DNA of 64,000 nt from Juglans regia (GCF_001411555.2 NC_049901.1:34606838-34670837); one strand, 5' to 3'. Positions 24,561 to 36,311 are shown, numbered from the stretch's first letter. Numbers and translations: made by a program. The notes: generated by a model not told the origin, from the sequence alone.

Positions 24561-25639
24561 ATGAGTCATTACAACCCTAGCCCTAGTTGCCTCCTCACTC
24601 CTTAGTCCTTTCACCTTTGTCCTTCACGCGTCTACCGTTTTACTTTCTCTGTTTCACACACAAGTCTCACTTCCTCTCAAACTCATCGCGATTCACGACT
24701 TGTGAAACCCTAGCCTCCTTAGTCCTACGCTTCGTCGCTTGCCTTGTGATTTCCATGGAATGAAACCTTGAATCAATGCTTGATTCTTGATTCTTGAAGG
24801 CTTGCAAGCTTCCAGCTGTCTGCGACTGCTCGAAACCCTCGCAAATGGAGGCATTAGTCAGATTTGAGGGGAGCCATGACTGCAATCTCAATCTCAAAGA
24901 TGGCAGTCAGGCCTCGACAGATGGGTCATTAAATACCAGTATGTATGACTTCGAACCAACTGAATCCCTGATTTCATGGTTCATGCTTCTCTAGTTCTAT
25001 GTTTGGTTCGTCCATCAGTCGATTCATTGGGTTTATTTTCCTATTTCTATTTCTAAGTTTCTAACCATTTCTTTGGGAAGTTGGGAGATTTGGTCCTTGA
25101 CTCCTTTGAAAGTTTGGAAGCACTTATATTTTTATTAGAGTATTTTTTAACCTCTAGTTCTCTCCTAACTATTTCTAAATTATAGTATTGTAGATCTAAT
25201 CATGTGATTCATGTTTGTATTTGTAAACCCTAGTACGTCGAAATGGTGTGACAGTGTGACATTGTCCTGCATAGGCCTATACATGTTTAATCACAACATA
25301 TATGATATATGCATGCTTGATTGCTTCTGTGAGAGTCTAAGACTGTGATTGACTCAGATTTCTGTCTATCACTCCAATCTATCTTGATCTTGCTGATGTT
25401 TGTACATTGCACTTGCACTATACTATCTGTTTCGAGCTTTATATTTGTCATACTGAAAATTTTGAGGGAAAAACCTTCTGAAGAAAGAAGTTACAAGTTA
25501 CAGATCTGTGCTTGAAAGTTGAAGCAAAACTTGCAGTCCACAATGCAGTGAGTTTTACTTATTCTTCCTTGATTTGGTCCTGATCCTTTATGTCTGCTGA
25601 AACAGGTTGTAAACATGCTTTCTTTAACATGTTTATCTG

Positions 25640-25800
25640 TTTATAAATTGTTCTGTTCTATGTTTATGTGTTTATAAATTTTTATGTTTTGTGTTTATGT
25701 GTTTATGAAATGGTGTTCTGTGTTGATGTGTTTATGTTCTATTATGTGTTTATAAATTGTTTTGTTATGTGTTTATGTTTTATTCTGTATTTATCCAATA
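25640..25800. repeat. Degenerate TTTATGTGTTTATAAATTG repeats
   Basis: Imperfect tandem copies of TATGTGTTTAT(AAATTGTTCTG) in the leader of the hAT transposase gene. No protein is suggested. Confidence 0.6.
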
Positions 25801-26074
25801 TGTCTTGTGTTTATGTTCTCTCTTCAAATATGAGAAAAATTGGTGCATGTGATATTGGTGATAAGTTATCCTATCTGGTTCTTGAACCAATTTTGATTGA
25901 TAAATCTTATCCAATCTATTCTATATTTATGTTCTTGCTTCAAGTATGAAACGGTGTTGTGTTTAATATGCTTTGGTTCATAATATGAAATGGTGGGGTG
26001 TTTAACATGTTTTGGTTTATAAATTTTATCAAACATGTTATATGTTTATTTTTATGTTGTTGAGGTGCCTTGCT

Positions 26075-26320
26075 TTTGGAGGCACATCGAGTAACCAAGG
26101 CAAGACTGTATACTAAAATTGTTGGAGTCAAAATTGTTTGACTTTAACATCTTCTAGTTGATTAGTATCAACTGTATCAATCTTGCCTTCTGGAGGCACA
26201 TTAAGCCATCAAGACAAGGTTGTATAACAAAATTGTTAGAGTCAAGCTTTTTTGACTTTGACATCTTTTAGTATCTTTGTTTTTGGAGGCACCTTGAGCC
26301 ATCAAGACAATGTTGTTTTT
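26075..26320. repeat. Tandem ~92-115-bp repeats upstream of the hAT transposase
   Basis: Three copies, the last truncated, beginning TGGAGGCAC(A/C)T...GAG(C/T)(C)A(T/A)C(A)AGG/ACAA and containing TTGTTAGAGTCAA...TTTGACTTT(A/G)ACATCTT. They lie directly before the first transposase coding segment. Confidence 0.7.
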
Positions 26321-26409
26321 ATTTTAGTTAATTAACATAACATGTATGGTCAATGTTTATATGCTTATTTTATATTTATGATTTTGTGTTTAAGAAATTT
26401 TAGACCCTA

Positions 26410-28860
26410 GTAAATGAAGATCCTATGAATGAACTTGATCTGGTGGAGGAGTATGAAAATGAAAACTCTATTGGGATTAGCTTAGTAGAGCCCATAGCTG
26501 ATGATGATGGAGACACTGCAAATACCGAGGCCCCTAATACTGTCTCTATTGAGGGCCCAACAAAAGTTTAAACAGTAGCATATGATAGAAAGAAAAGAAA
26601 TAGGACTTCTGTTGTATGGAATGATTTTGTCAAAATTGAACGAGATGGGGCTAAATAGCCTCAATGTAAGTGGTGTAAAACGTTTTTTAAAGCATCTCGA
26701 TCAAGTTCTACAACTACACTATGTAGGCACTTGCTAACTTATTTGTTATACATGGGTTCTAAGAAAAAACAGAAAGTCTTAGCAGTTGAGTCTAAGGAGG
26801 CAGATGGTGGCTTCACTATCTCAAACTTTACCTATGATCGTAGTAGGGTATGAGAGTTTGCCTCTCATATGATACTTTACCATGAATATCCATTTTCTTT
26901 AATGGAGCATGTGGTATTTAATAAGTTCATGAGTGCAAACATTCCATATTGGAAAAAAATGTCTCAAACTGCTACAAATAAGGAATGCATGAGAACTTAT
27001 GAGACTGAAAAGACAAAGTCAAAGGTTTTGCTTAAACTTGCTAACAAAGTTCATATCACAACTAACATGTGGACTTCTTGTAAAAAACTTTCATATATGG
27101 TAGTGACATATCATTTTATAGATACTGATTGACATCTTCAGAGGCATATGTTGAACTTTTGTAATGTGTTGCCTCCACATACTAGCCTTCTTATTACTAA
27201 TGCTTTAGAAAAGTGTTTCCAAGATTGGGGAATTGAGAATAAAAATAGTTCAATTACTGTTGACAATGGAAGTTCTGATGATGTTGTCATTAAGATCTTG
27301 AAAGATGATTTTAGATTGAAGAAAACATTGTCTATCGGAGGGAAATTGTTTCATGTACGCTGTTGTGCGCATATAACTAATTTACTTGTCCAATATGGAC
27401 TTGGGGAGATTAGGCAAATTGTTGATTATGTAAGGGATGATATAAAATATCTGGTATAAAATATCTAGTAGCATCAGAGAGTAGGCTAAAACAGTTTAGT
27501 GAAATTGCAAAATAGTTGCATCTGCCCTCAAAGAAACTGATTTTAGATGTGCCTACAAGATGGAACAGCACATATTTAATGTTGGATGCTGTAGTTCAGT
27601 TCAAAGAAGTTTTTCCTAGATATGATGATAGAGATAGCAGTTTTGAATGGGTTTCAACTGTTAAAGAGTGGGGGCAAGTTGAACATATTTGTGAACTACT
27701 AGCTATTTTCAATGAAGTAATCAATATTGTATCCGAAGGTGATTACTCAATATCAAACTTATTTATTTATGAAGTATGGAGAATGAAGGACAACTTAGGT
27801 AAGAAAAGTAGAGATGAAAATGAATACATGAAATCAATAGTAAGAAAAATGAGTGCTAAGTTTGAGAAATATTGGGAGGAGTAATCATTAATGGCAATTG
27901 CTGCGGTGTTAGACCCTAGATTCAAAATCATCCTAATCCAGTTTTGTTTTCCTTTAATTTATCAAGAGCTGGACGTTTCTAAGAATATTGATCACATCTC
28001 TCAAGTGTTGCATGAGTTATATGAAGAGTATGTTCATGAATACAATTTGACTATTGAGGCACAAAGAGAGCAGGAAAATGTTAGAATAAATGTATCCAGT
28101 TGTTCCTCATGTGCTCGGAGAAGCATGCAGAGTGGCCAATCATTATTTAAGTCTTTTGTTAGAAGTGTTGATACCAATGTTTTAGAATACCGTATCGAAT
28201 GCCGTACCGGTCAAGGCACTGGAACGAAATATTTCGATACCGGTACCGTTTCAGGATAGCATTTCGGGATAACATTTCGGGATAGTTGATATATAAATAA
28301 ATTATATATAAAAATTATATTCCAAAATAACAGTCTATATATAAATAAATTATATATATAAATATATATATAAATTATAAATAGTCTAGTATGAATTGGG
28401 GATTAAAAAATAAGCTTGTAGTTTGAAAAAATGAAAAAAAAAAAAAAACACTGTACGAAACAGATAGTCCGGCCGGTACAAAAAATTTTGGCCGTACAGG
28501 CCGGTAAGGTACGAAATTCACAACACTGGTTGATACAGTACAACCTAGTAAATTAGAACTGAACAATTATTTAGATGAGAGTATATATATCTGTGAAGAG
28601 GGTTCAGATGCAAGTTTCGATGCCTTGGAATGGTAGAAAGCAAATAGTCTTAAGTTTTGAACTTTGTCCAAATTGACTTGAGATATATTGACTATACCAA
28701 TTACCACAGTTAGCTTAGAATCAACATTTAGCGCATGAGGCAGAGTCATTGATCCTCATCGAGCTTCATTGTCAACTGAAACTGTCCAGATGTTGTTATG
28801 TGGGTCTAATTGAGTTAGAGTATTATATGGGCTTAAAAGATCATCGACTAATTCTGTAAG
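26410..28860 (+). pseudogene. hAT transposase (BED zinc finger, RICESLEEPER/DAYSLEEPER type), inactivated
   Basis: hAT transposases cut and paste elements with 8-bp duplications in the nucleus. In order, an acidic N-terminus starts near 26418. A BED-type finger follows at about 26600-26760 (QCKWCKTFFKASRSSSTTTL). The catalytic region is at 26869-28110, with the family-typical ITTNMWTSCKKLSYMVVTYH and VRCCAHITNLLV. The C-terminal hAT dimerisation region is at 28620-28830 (ITTVSLESTFSA, RVIDPHRASLSTETV). It carries stop codons in every block, for example after GPTKV near 26570, GAK near 26656, RSRV near 26850 and IDTD at 27130, plus several in the C-terminus. MITE family A copy 2 is inserted before the dimerisation domain. 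It is therefore dead. Confidence 0.9.
28175..28528. mobile_element. hAT-type MITE, family A copy 2, inside the hAT transposase
   Basis: A 354-bp element with ends CAATGTTTTAGAATACCG and the complement CAGTGTTGTGAATTTCGTACC, flanked by the 8-bp duplication GTTGATAC (28167-28174, 28529-28536). The AT-rich core and a T/A run are the reverse complement of copy 1 (72-511). Removing it restores the hAT transposase text. Confidence 0.9.
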
Positions 28861-29284
28861 TGTTACATTTATTTGAATTTTAAATTGCTATTTTACTATT
28901 TTATACACCAATTATTTATTGAAATATTAACTAAGATTTTTTCTTGTCAATAGAAGGATGTTCATCAGAAACTCAGATTCTCTTGCCATAGCCATAGAGA
29001 CTCAGTTTGTATTATTTCCACAGTTTGTATTATTTCTATAGTTTACTTATATTTGGACAGTTTGGTTGTTCTATTTGATTTTGTTTAAGATGATATGAGT
29101 CATGACAGTTCAGGTAATTTCTAAGTTCTAACTCCTCATCAATTTGATTTCCTAAATTTTGTAAATGACAAATTAAATTTTGCATTGCTACCAAACATCC
29201 ATTGAAAATATTACCAAGTTAAAAGTACTTGAATAATTATGCAAGAGATTAAAAATGAGATTAATATTTTTTTTAGTGTATCAG

Positions 29285-29600
29285 TGTATGCAGGTTGTTG
29301 TCATGGTGATTTTGTTCAAGTTTGGGAACTTGTTGATTTATGTCATGGTGATTTCAGATTTTGTAGAAGTTTGGTAACTTCTTGTCATTGTGATTTTATT
29401 GAAATTTGGTAATTGCAGTTGCCTGGCTGATTTTGTTGAAATTTGGTAACTTGTTGACTTGTTGTAAACTTGTGTCATGCTGATTTTGTTTTGGTTTGAT
29501 AACTTGCTGAGTTGATAATTTCTTGTGTCATATTGATTTTGTTTTTTGTTGATTTTGTTTTGATTTTGGCCAAAACTGGTAATTTGTGTCATGCTAATTT
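29285..29600. repeat. Tandem ~55-65-bp repeats in hAT 3' arm
   Basis: Repeated TTGTGTCAT(G/A)(C/G)TGATTTTGTT...TTTGGTAACTTGTTGA units. Non-coding. Confidence 0.7.
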
Positions 29601-31506
29601 CTGTAAGAGAATCTGGTTTAGTAACTTGTCTATGTTTATTACCTTATCTGCATGCTAAGTTGCTATTTTATCTTATCTGGTTTGTAACTTGCCTACTGCT
29701 GTCTACAATATCTGATGGTTTATTTTATTTTACTAAGTTAAAAGTACTTGAGTAATCATGCAAGGGATTAAAAATAAGTTTAATTTTTTTAATGTATTAG
29801 TGTATGCAGGACAACAAGTTGGTGTCAAGGTTTTTGGCTCCATTCATGAAGACTGAGAACTTTATTGAGTTTACTCCACATTTTTTGTTTTTTAGTTTAA
29901 TGTACTTAGTTCCATAATTTTTTGTTGTAAAGTATTTTTGATTCACTTGTTCCATTAGGATGTCAATGTCATTTAATGTACCTTAGCCATACTTTAGAGT
30001 CTTGAAGGTTTCATGATGTAAATTTTTATTTAATTTGTTATTTGACATTTTCTATTATGTAAATTTTGTATTTTTTTATTTTGCTAATACATAGATATTT
30101 TCAATCTCGAGCTCGTCTCGTTAACAAACCGAGCTTCGAGCCGAGCTCGAGCTTGCTTTACCTGTAAACGAGCCAAACTGGATCTAAAACTTAGGCTTGG
30201 CTAATAAACGACCGAGCTCGCTCAAGCTCGACTCGTTTACAGCCCTATCCTTGATAGGCGCCTGCTGAGTTGACTTTCCTTTTCGAGCTTCATCACTGTC
30301 ACTCACTGATGGCTAGTGCTCTTCTTGCGTTGGTTGGCCTGCGTCTCCACCGCACCTTTTATGACTACTTCCATTATTTCTTGCTGGAGGAGCACGTAGC
30401 CATGCTCCATACTGAGGCTGGTCAGCATCTGTACTTCTACATGCTTTCATGTTTGGACAAGCTTTCATAGAATGCTTGATCAAGCCACATTAAAGATAGA
30501 AGTTTGGAAGTCTTTCATACTTAAACTGGACCAAAGTTTGCTTTCCATCAATGGTAAAAAAAAGTTCCTCATTAAAGCTTTTGTAATGTCAATCTCAACT
30601 CTCATTCTTAAGAATTTGCCCCACCCTAACCCTCTGTTATCTGCAATAACTTCCAACACTTTCCCTACACTTCCACCAATTTGGTTTCCCATTTCTTGAT
30701 TCATACATGCTAGAGGCATGTTATGAAGCTATAGCCAGAAATCTTATTTGTTGAATGGCAACTCACTTGGAGGTATAAGACCCTCAAATTCTTGCAAGCA
30801 AACTAACCATCGATCAAATTACCACGGCCTCCCTGTGATCACTCTCTTCCTGTCTTCTTCATATTGAAACTCCACCAAATACCCGTTTTCTCCCAAATCA
30901 TTGTATTAAATCCAATCTTTAGTCTTCTAGATTCTTGACATTGTAGATTTGAGGGCTTCTCTGTTAACTATCTTATTTGCTATGATCATAACAAACATAC
31001 AACTTCTCCCTTGTGCCTCTGCCTTGTCCAAGATAGAAAAAGACAATATCACCTCCTTTTTTTCCTAGTCTGTTAGGCTAAGGCCTGCCCACTTTTTTGT
31101 CAACTCCTCCTCCATTCACCACCTCTTTAGACTAGAAACAGTTTAAGAGACACACCTTTACGTAGAGAAAAAACCTTAATACAAAGCATAAGAGTTTTGA
31201 TTCCAATAACAAAATATTTCTTTTTCTCGTATAATCTATTTTTTATTCCTTTATTTCACTTAAGAGTTTTGCGACATTAGATGAACAAATATCTTGACTG
31301 TTACATTTCTTTCCTCTCTTTTTGCGAAGTGATCTCTTTAAGTCTACATATGTATTATCAACTTTATCATCTCTTGCTAGATTTATCAATGAAAAATGCT
31401 AGTTGCACCCGGGATGGGGGACACGCCGCGTACCCGATTCCAACTCAGCATAATTAAAACGGTGCGTTTGCACCTTAGTCTGTTTCACTGCAAAATGCTT
31501 TCTATA

Positions 31507-31821
31507 TTAAGTAAGAACCCGCAAGCAGGAAGGTGGGTTTTCATTCTTTTGTGTCACAAGGCGGCCGGAAAGTGGATAGAAATGGACAAGGGCGAGGGCG
31601 AGGGAGCTCTTCAACCGGTCCAAGAGAGTCTTGACGAAGGCCTAATCTTGGTCATCTGATGCGGGAGGCTTGCTGTAAAAAAGGCCCTTTTGGATGTAGT
31701 GCGCAGAGAGCATGATAAGATCCCATGGCGTCAGGTAGAAGGGTTGCTTCGACTCTTCCGATGCATATTCTAGTTTGATAAAGCATTCTGAGATGTGTCG
31801 AACTCTGGGAGGATTCGACAT
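31507..31821 (-). pseudogene. BAHD (HXXXD-type) acyltransferase, N-terminal fragment
   Basis: BAHD enzymes transfer acyl groups from CoA thioesters to alcohols and amines of specialised metabolites. ATG at 31819-31821 opens a frame with the hallmarks of the uncharacterised acetyltransferase At3g50280-like clade: ESKQPFYLTPWDLIMLSAHY, then IQKGLFYSKPP. After an in-frame TAG (31642-31644) comes LLDRLKSSLALALVHFYPLS, then GRL. Homology stops near 31515, and the HXXXD and DFGWG motifs are absent, so about 100 of ~450 residues remain. It is a captured, non-functional fragment inside a Pack-MULE. Confidence 0.85.
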
Positions 31822-31919
31822 GAGAATTGTAAGGGGAAGATGCCGGTTTTTGTAGGAAAGTGAGAGAGTCTTCAACCTCGCTAAGTACCTTTTGGTTGAA
31901 TACCCTTCTCTGGCCTGGC

Positions 31920-31927
31920 TTTATATA
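31920..31927 (-). promoter_or_regulatory. Candidate TATA box of the captured BAHD gene
   Basis: TATATAAA on the minus strand, about 100 nt upstream of the fragment's ATG. This is the spacing expected if the Pack-MULE captured promoter, leader and first coding part together. Confidence 0.5.
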
Positions 31928-33117
31928 GCTAAAGATAAAGCAAAACATGTTGACTGTAGCTGTTCCATATTTTTCAGAGCACCCATCATTTACATACTCC
32001 ACAATAAAGCAAAGGTGCACACCGGTACAAGAAATTATCACAGCACCCTACCCTGACGTGCTCGTAAGGGACAATTTGTCAAACATCTGGGGTTCGAATT
32101 TGATTGGTTTGAAGGAGTGACCACTCGAAATGGAAAATGCAGTCTAACCACTTGTTTACAGCCGTGAGGCATCCTCGAAGTCTTGCGACATATAACCACG
32201 GGAAAATTTGAGTTTGGGAACTGCAGCCACCGCTCCCAGAGCTGTTGCGCAAAATGGTTTATGGGGCTTTTCTTTTCAGCGCAAACTTGTTTCTGGTGCT
32301 TTTGTCTTCAGCTCAATCGGACCACGATGAAGAACGGCTATCGCGCAGAATGGTTGCACCGCAAAATGCTTTCTGGTTTCAGGCTTTCAGAAATAATTTT
32401 GGCTCTCATTTCTCCCCTTTCCGTCTTCTTCTTTCTACTTTTTTTTTTTCCATACAAAAATAAAACTGACGTGGCTAACGCCACCTCAGTGATTCCGCAA
32501 CGGGTACCTGAAATACGGGTACCTGTAGCAGAACTGTTTATCAATTCATGAATAAAATGATATGTGGTGTTTCTTTTTTCTTTACAAATTTATTTGAGGC
32601 ATGCAAGTTCCATTTTGGGACATCCTTCAACAAGTCCCATTAATACTTAAATTGAAACAAGGTCTTTTATAATTCTCAATAATCCTTATTCACTAGTTCG
32701 ATATGGAAAAACTTACGTAAATTAATAAATAATTTTATTAGAATCTTGGAACAAATTAACAATTCATTTACACTAAAATAACAATCAGTTCATATCTTGT
32801 TGTGCTTTTTCACACCACTCAAATTCCTTAAGGCCTCATTTAGATGTTGAGATGAGATGAGATAAGAAATTTGTGAATGATAGTGAAATTGTTTGAGTTA
32901 AGATGTTTTATGGAGTTTAAAGAAGTTCCCACCTCTCTTAGTAGTGGTTTCACTCTAGTAATTTGTGATGCAGTTCTTTAATACATTGTTCACTTCTAAG
33001 AGCATGGCAAAAAATGGTATTGACTCAATTATGAATTCCTTTATAGTAAAGTATAAAGAGAACAATTAGTAAATTATGTATAGTAAAAGACACAAGAAGA
33101 AATATAATTTATCAACT

Positions 33118-33360
33118 AAGTCATGTATACATGTATCCCTATGATGATCACTTGAAATGAATAAAACATAGCATACAATTTTAAAATACGTGATTAGTGT
33201 TGATGTATCTTTCAATCACGAAGGTCAACAGTATGGACAATTGGTCATGTAAGCATGTATTCCTGATATGACCATATGAAAGGAATAAAACGTAGTATGC
33301 AATTCCAAAAACATGATTAGTGTTTATGCATTTTTTAGTTATGGAAGCTACTTGTATAGT
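33118..33360. repeat. Tandem duplication, unit ~120 bp, two diverged copies
   Basis: Both copies run GTCATGTA(T/A)(A)CATGTAT...GAATAAAAC(A)TAG(C/T)AT(A/G)CAATT...(A)CATGATTAGTGTT(G/T)ATG. Non-coding. Confidence 0.75.
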
Positions 33361-33435
33361 CAAATGATTCTCTCCTCTCTCTATGGAGGTACAAGGTGGT
33401 GGTTGTACTTGTGATGAATATCAAAAAATCTATCT

Positions 33436-33575
33436 GTAGTCACTTTTGTGTACTCATTGCGCATTTGACTGATGTGATTGGCTGCATTACTTTTTTTAAT
33501 ATAAAATAACAGTTTTGGCCAATCACATCAGTAGAGTAGACAAAAAGTACACAAAAATGATTGTATGTAGCAGAA
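33436..33575. repeat. Fold-back MITE-like hairpin
   Basis: CACTTTTGTGTAC and GACTGATGTGATTGGC on the left pair with GCCAATCACATCAGTAGAG and GTACACAAAAATG on the right, around an AT-rich loop. No coding capacity; the target duplication is not clear. Confidence 0.65.
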
Positions 33576-34187
33576 CTCGATAAATATACATGACTTGCAA
33601 ATATAAATAAAAGGCAGAAAATAAAAGAAACATGAAGATTGACATGATTCGACATAAAAGCTTATATCCGTAGTTCTTGGGGTGAAATCCACCATATATG
33701 GGGTTTAATACAAACTCTCAATGCTCTCATTTACAGTTGGGGATGGAGATGGATGGAAAAATGAAATAAGAACAACATGAATTCTAGTTTATCCCCTTTC
33801 TCTGAAATGAAGTCATCACTTTATTTGTTGTGTTTCTCCCTTTTGTCTCTCTTATCCCTTGTCTTTTCTCCATTCCCTTGATAGCTTTAGGTTTTATCTT
33901 TGATCATTATCTTTAACTTTTTGTTTTGTCTCCTTGAGATATGGCCTACTTATACTTTATCTCTAATAATTATACAAACTTGATAGTTTTTTATAAGATA
34001 GAAGCTGTAAGAAAGAACATGGACTCCCTCTTGCCTCTTTGAGAGAAAAAAAGAAGAAGAAGAAGAAGAAGAAGAAAGAAATGATGTCCCTAAAGTTCTC
34101 ATAGCATCATTCACTAAGATGCCAAAGGAACAAAATCCTACGAAGGACAAGAGAACTAAAAGTTGGGGCCAAGTTTAGTGGAAGAAG

Positions 34188-34276
34188 TCTGTAGATGGGA
34201 GAAACATGTATTTGTAGTTGGAATTCAAGCAGTAGATGGGAGAAATATGCATTTGTAGTACTTGGGGTTCAAGCAG
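34188..34276. repeat. Short tandem duplication
   Basis: GTAGATGGGAGAAACATGTATTTGTAGT...TTCAAGCA is repeated twice, with small differences. Confidence 0.7.
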
Positions 34277-35535
34277 AATTTCCTACTTTTGACCTAGTAA
34301 TTATTAAATTTAAGCACATGCCATAAGAGATCTCGTGATTGTCGACATTTGCATCTTTCCATCAAATAGTTGCTATTCAACTAAGGCTAAGCTGCCTAAA
34401 AAAGAGGTGGTACTTCTTCAACTAAGTGCCTCAAATGGAATGGTACAAAGATTGGTTTGAGCAATGATTCTTTACTTAAAGTTAGATTGCACTGAATGGA
34501 GTTGGTATGGAGCGTGGTCTAAATGGTGCACTATGACCTTAGTTGAACAAACTAGTTCGGTGTCATTAGACCCTTAGTTTAAGAAGCATCATGCATACCA
34601 CATCATGACTCTATATCAACTATGTTCAAGGCACTCTTATCCTTAGTTGAACAAATACCGTTCCAAACACTCTATACTAAGCGTAGCCCTGCCATCATAG
34701 TATTGAGTAAGCTAGATCACATATATTTTATCCATTGAACAAGAAGTTGTTGCTTTCGATTAAAGAACTAAAATAAAGGACCGGAAATGAATACAACAGC
34801 ATAGGAACCATGGGCCTCGATTAGTGCGACGAGATGTGCTTATTTATCCATATCTTGACTCTGAATTGGTGTAGGCTTGATTTGAAAAAGATCTTAGAGT
34901 GTATAGGGTTGGTCCAAGAAGGTATTGACTCCTCTTGACAACTTTTTTCTTCATTGAAGTTATTATTTCACAAATATTTGTTTATATAAAGGAGGGGAAC
35001 AAGCATGGTTTCAGAGCTTTATACACTAGATTGGTAGAATTGTAACCATAGAATACGATCCTAATCGTGCTAGCTCGACGTGAAATGTAGATCATTCATG
35101 TTGTTCTAACCATAACTCCAGTTTGATTTTTTGAATATGACCTAGTCACTTTGGACGTATTTGTCCTATAGACATGATAATAGTTTATATATATGTGCAT
35201 AATTTCACTATACTAAATAAAGCATAATAACAATTATGTAATGCTAACTATATGAATTTGGCTCATAATCTCACCGAGGTAATTATGAACAAATGGGCTG
35301 CAATAATGTATAAATTCCTTCTATACCTGTCTTGGTAGTGCTTGTTACTTAGTAGCTTGGTCTTGATATAATATAATTGGTTGTTACATAACTCAAGAGT
35401 GTGTCCTATTTAGCAGAGTTTCGGCCATGAATTAGCTAGATAGTTCATACTTTAGAAGGAGGGTTAGGAATAAAGTTTTAGTAAGGGCAGTGAAGGAACA
35501 ATAAATGCAATGTGGAGTTCATGAAAGCAGGTAAG

Positions 35536-35968
35536 GTAAGACTGTAAACAAGTCGAGTTCGAATGATTAATGGGTGGTCAAACTTTATTCGTTTGATTTT
35601 CATTTGAACATGAGTTAAGTTTGAGCTTTTCACCGAGTTGGGTTTTATTTTCATGAACATCTCGTTTAATATTCAAGTGAATTCAAACTTGTTTAGAAAT
35701 TGCTTCATCTAGATAAAATAAATAAATTATTTTATTTTATAACTTTATTTAGAAATTTTAACAAACAAATTTTGACTTCTTTTAATATCATTATACGCCT
35801 ATATATACATATAGCAATGATTTATGAGTCGAATCAAGTTTTATATAAAATGTATCATTCAATAATCTATCATAATTTTCTAGTTACAACTCATTTTATA
35901 AACAAATGAGTTTGATCGAGCCAATCTCAAATGATTTGTCGAATAGTTTTGTTTACTTATAACCTAAA
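35536..35968. mobile_element. Degenerate hAT-like non-autonomous element
   Basis: The left end contains CTGTAAACAAGTCGAGTTCG, like the right terminus of the hAT at 30247. The other end reads, complemented, AGTAAACAAAACTATTCGAC. Internal GAGTT/TCGAG words are similar to hAT subterminal repeats. No convincing 8-bp duplication remains. Confidence 0.4.
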
Positions 35969-36311
35969 AGGAAATAAGCAGGCTTGTGTCATTAATTTGA
36001 ATTGCCAATTACTTATAGGTGAGTCAAACAAGCAAATCAAGTGTAAAAAGACTAGGTGATGAGGCTGAAGTCTTGTATATGAAAACAACTACAAAAATTA
36101 GACGTGCGCGTGAGAGGGAGAAAGTGTCGTATTGTCTTCAGAATTTCATATTGCTTTAAGTGAGACTTTTATATTGTGTTATAAATATATTTCACCCGAC
36201 CATGCGGAGCGTGGCGGGGGAGTGGGGTGGGCGCAGTTGAGTGAGTGAATGAGTTGTAACAAACGATAATTCTATGGGCAACCAGGGTACGTCCATGGCA
36301 CTGCCCCACGT

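Larger units (their letters stand above)
23002..30247 (+). mobile_element. hAT transposon (degraded autonomous copy), inside LINE B ORF1
   Basis: A 7246-bp element bounded by TAGGGATGTACAAT and, at the other end, the complement TAGGGCTGTAAACGAGTC. It is flanked by a perfect 8-bp duplication TCCTTGAT (22994-23001, 30248-30255). It encodes one BED-finger hAT transposase (pseudogene), with long non-coding arms containing several tandem repeats. GAGCTCG-rich subterminal repeats sit at both ends (about 23035-23190 and 30105-30240). LINE B sequence resumes on both sides. Confidence 0.95.
17660..31190 (-). mobile_element. LINE B (L1-type, degraded), split by two DNA transposons
   Basis: On the minus strand it reads in normal LINE order. 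ORF1 starts at ATG 31115 and its DUF4283 nucleic-acid-binding domain runs to 30480 (NMPLACMNQEMG, GKFLRMRVEIDITKALM). Its C-terminal part is at 22980-22395, the endonuclease at about 22300-21628, reverse transcriptase at 21185-19930, zf-RVT at 19325-19107 and RNase H at 19110-18757. RNase H continues at 17960-17700 (HHVRRNSN...LAKDSLA) and ends in a poly(A) tail seen as the T run near 17660. Many stops interrupt all frames. ORF1 is split by the hAT element 23002-30247, and RNase H is split by the MITE 17969-18638. Subtracting both inserts and one duplication of each leaves about 5.6 kb, a normal full-length LINE. The target duplication was not identified, and the 5' border is approximate. Confidence 0.88.
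31391..32536. mobile_element. Pack-MULE carrying a BAHD acyltransferase gene fragment
   Basis: A 1146-bp element flanked by the perfect 9-bp duplication TTTATCAAT (31382-31390, 32537-32545), the length typical of Mutator-like elements. The ends GAAAAATGCTAGTTGCACCC and, complemented, CAGTTCTGCTACAGGTACCC share a TGCTA core with the ends of MULE-2 (51211-59151). The left end is especially like MULE-2's right end. It holds no transposase. Its cargo is the promoter-like region and N-terminal coding part of a host gene. Confidence 0.88.
32546..36265. other. Gene-free spacer between the Pack-MULE and MULE-1
   Basis: No protein-coding gene is recognised. It contains a partial GATGAG repeat (32832-32900), a tandem duplication (33118-33360), a fold-back element (33436-33575), a GAA run (34050-34080), a short duplication (34188-34276) and a degenerate hAT-like segment (35536-35968). 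Confidence 0.65.

Noticed and set aside
17640..31240. Target-site duplication of LINE B
   Set aside because: GATTCCA occurs near both ends (17640 and 31200) but not directly adjoining the poly(A) tail; not accepted.
32183..32551. Open frame of 122 residues in the Pack-MULE right end
   Set aside because: It runs through TIR and subterminal repeats, is opposite to the captured gene, and has no domain.
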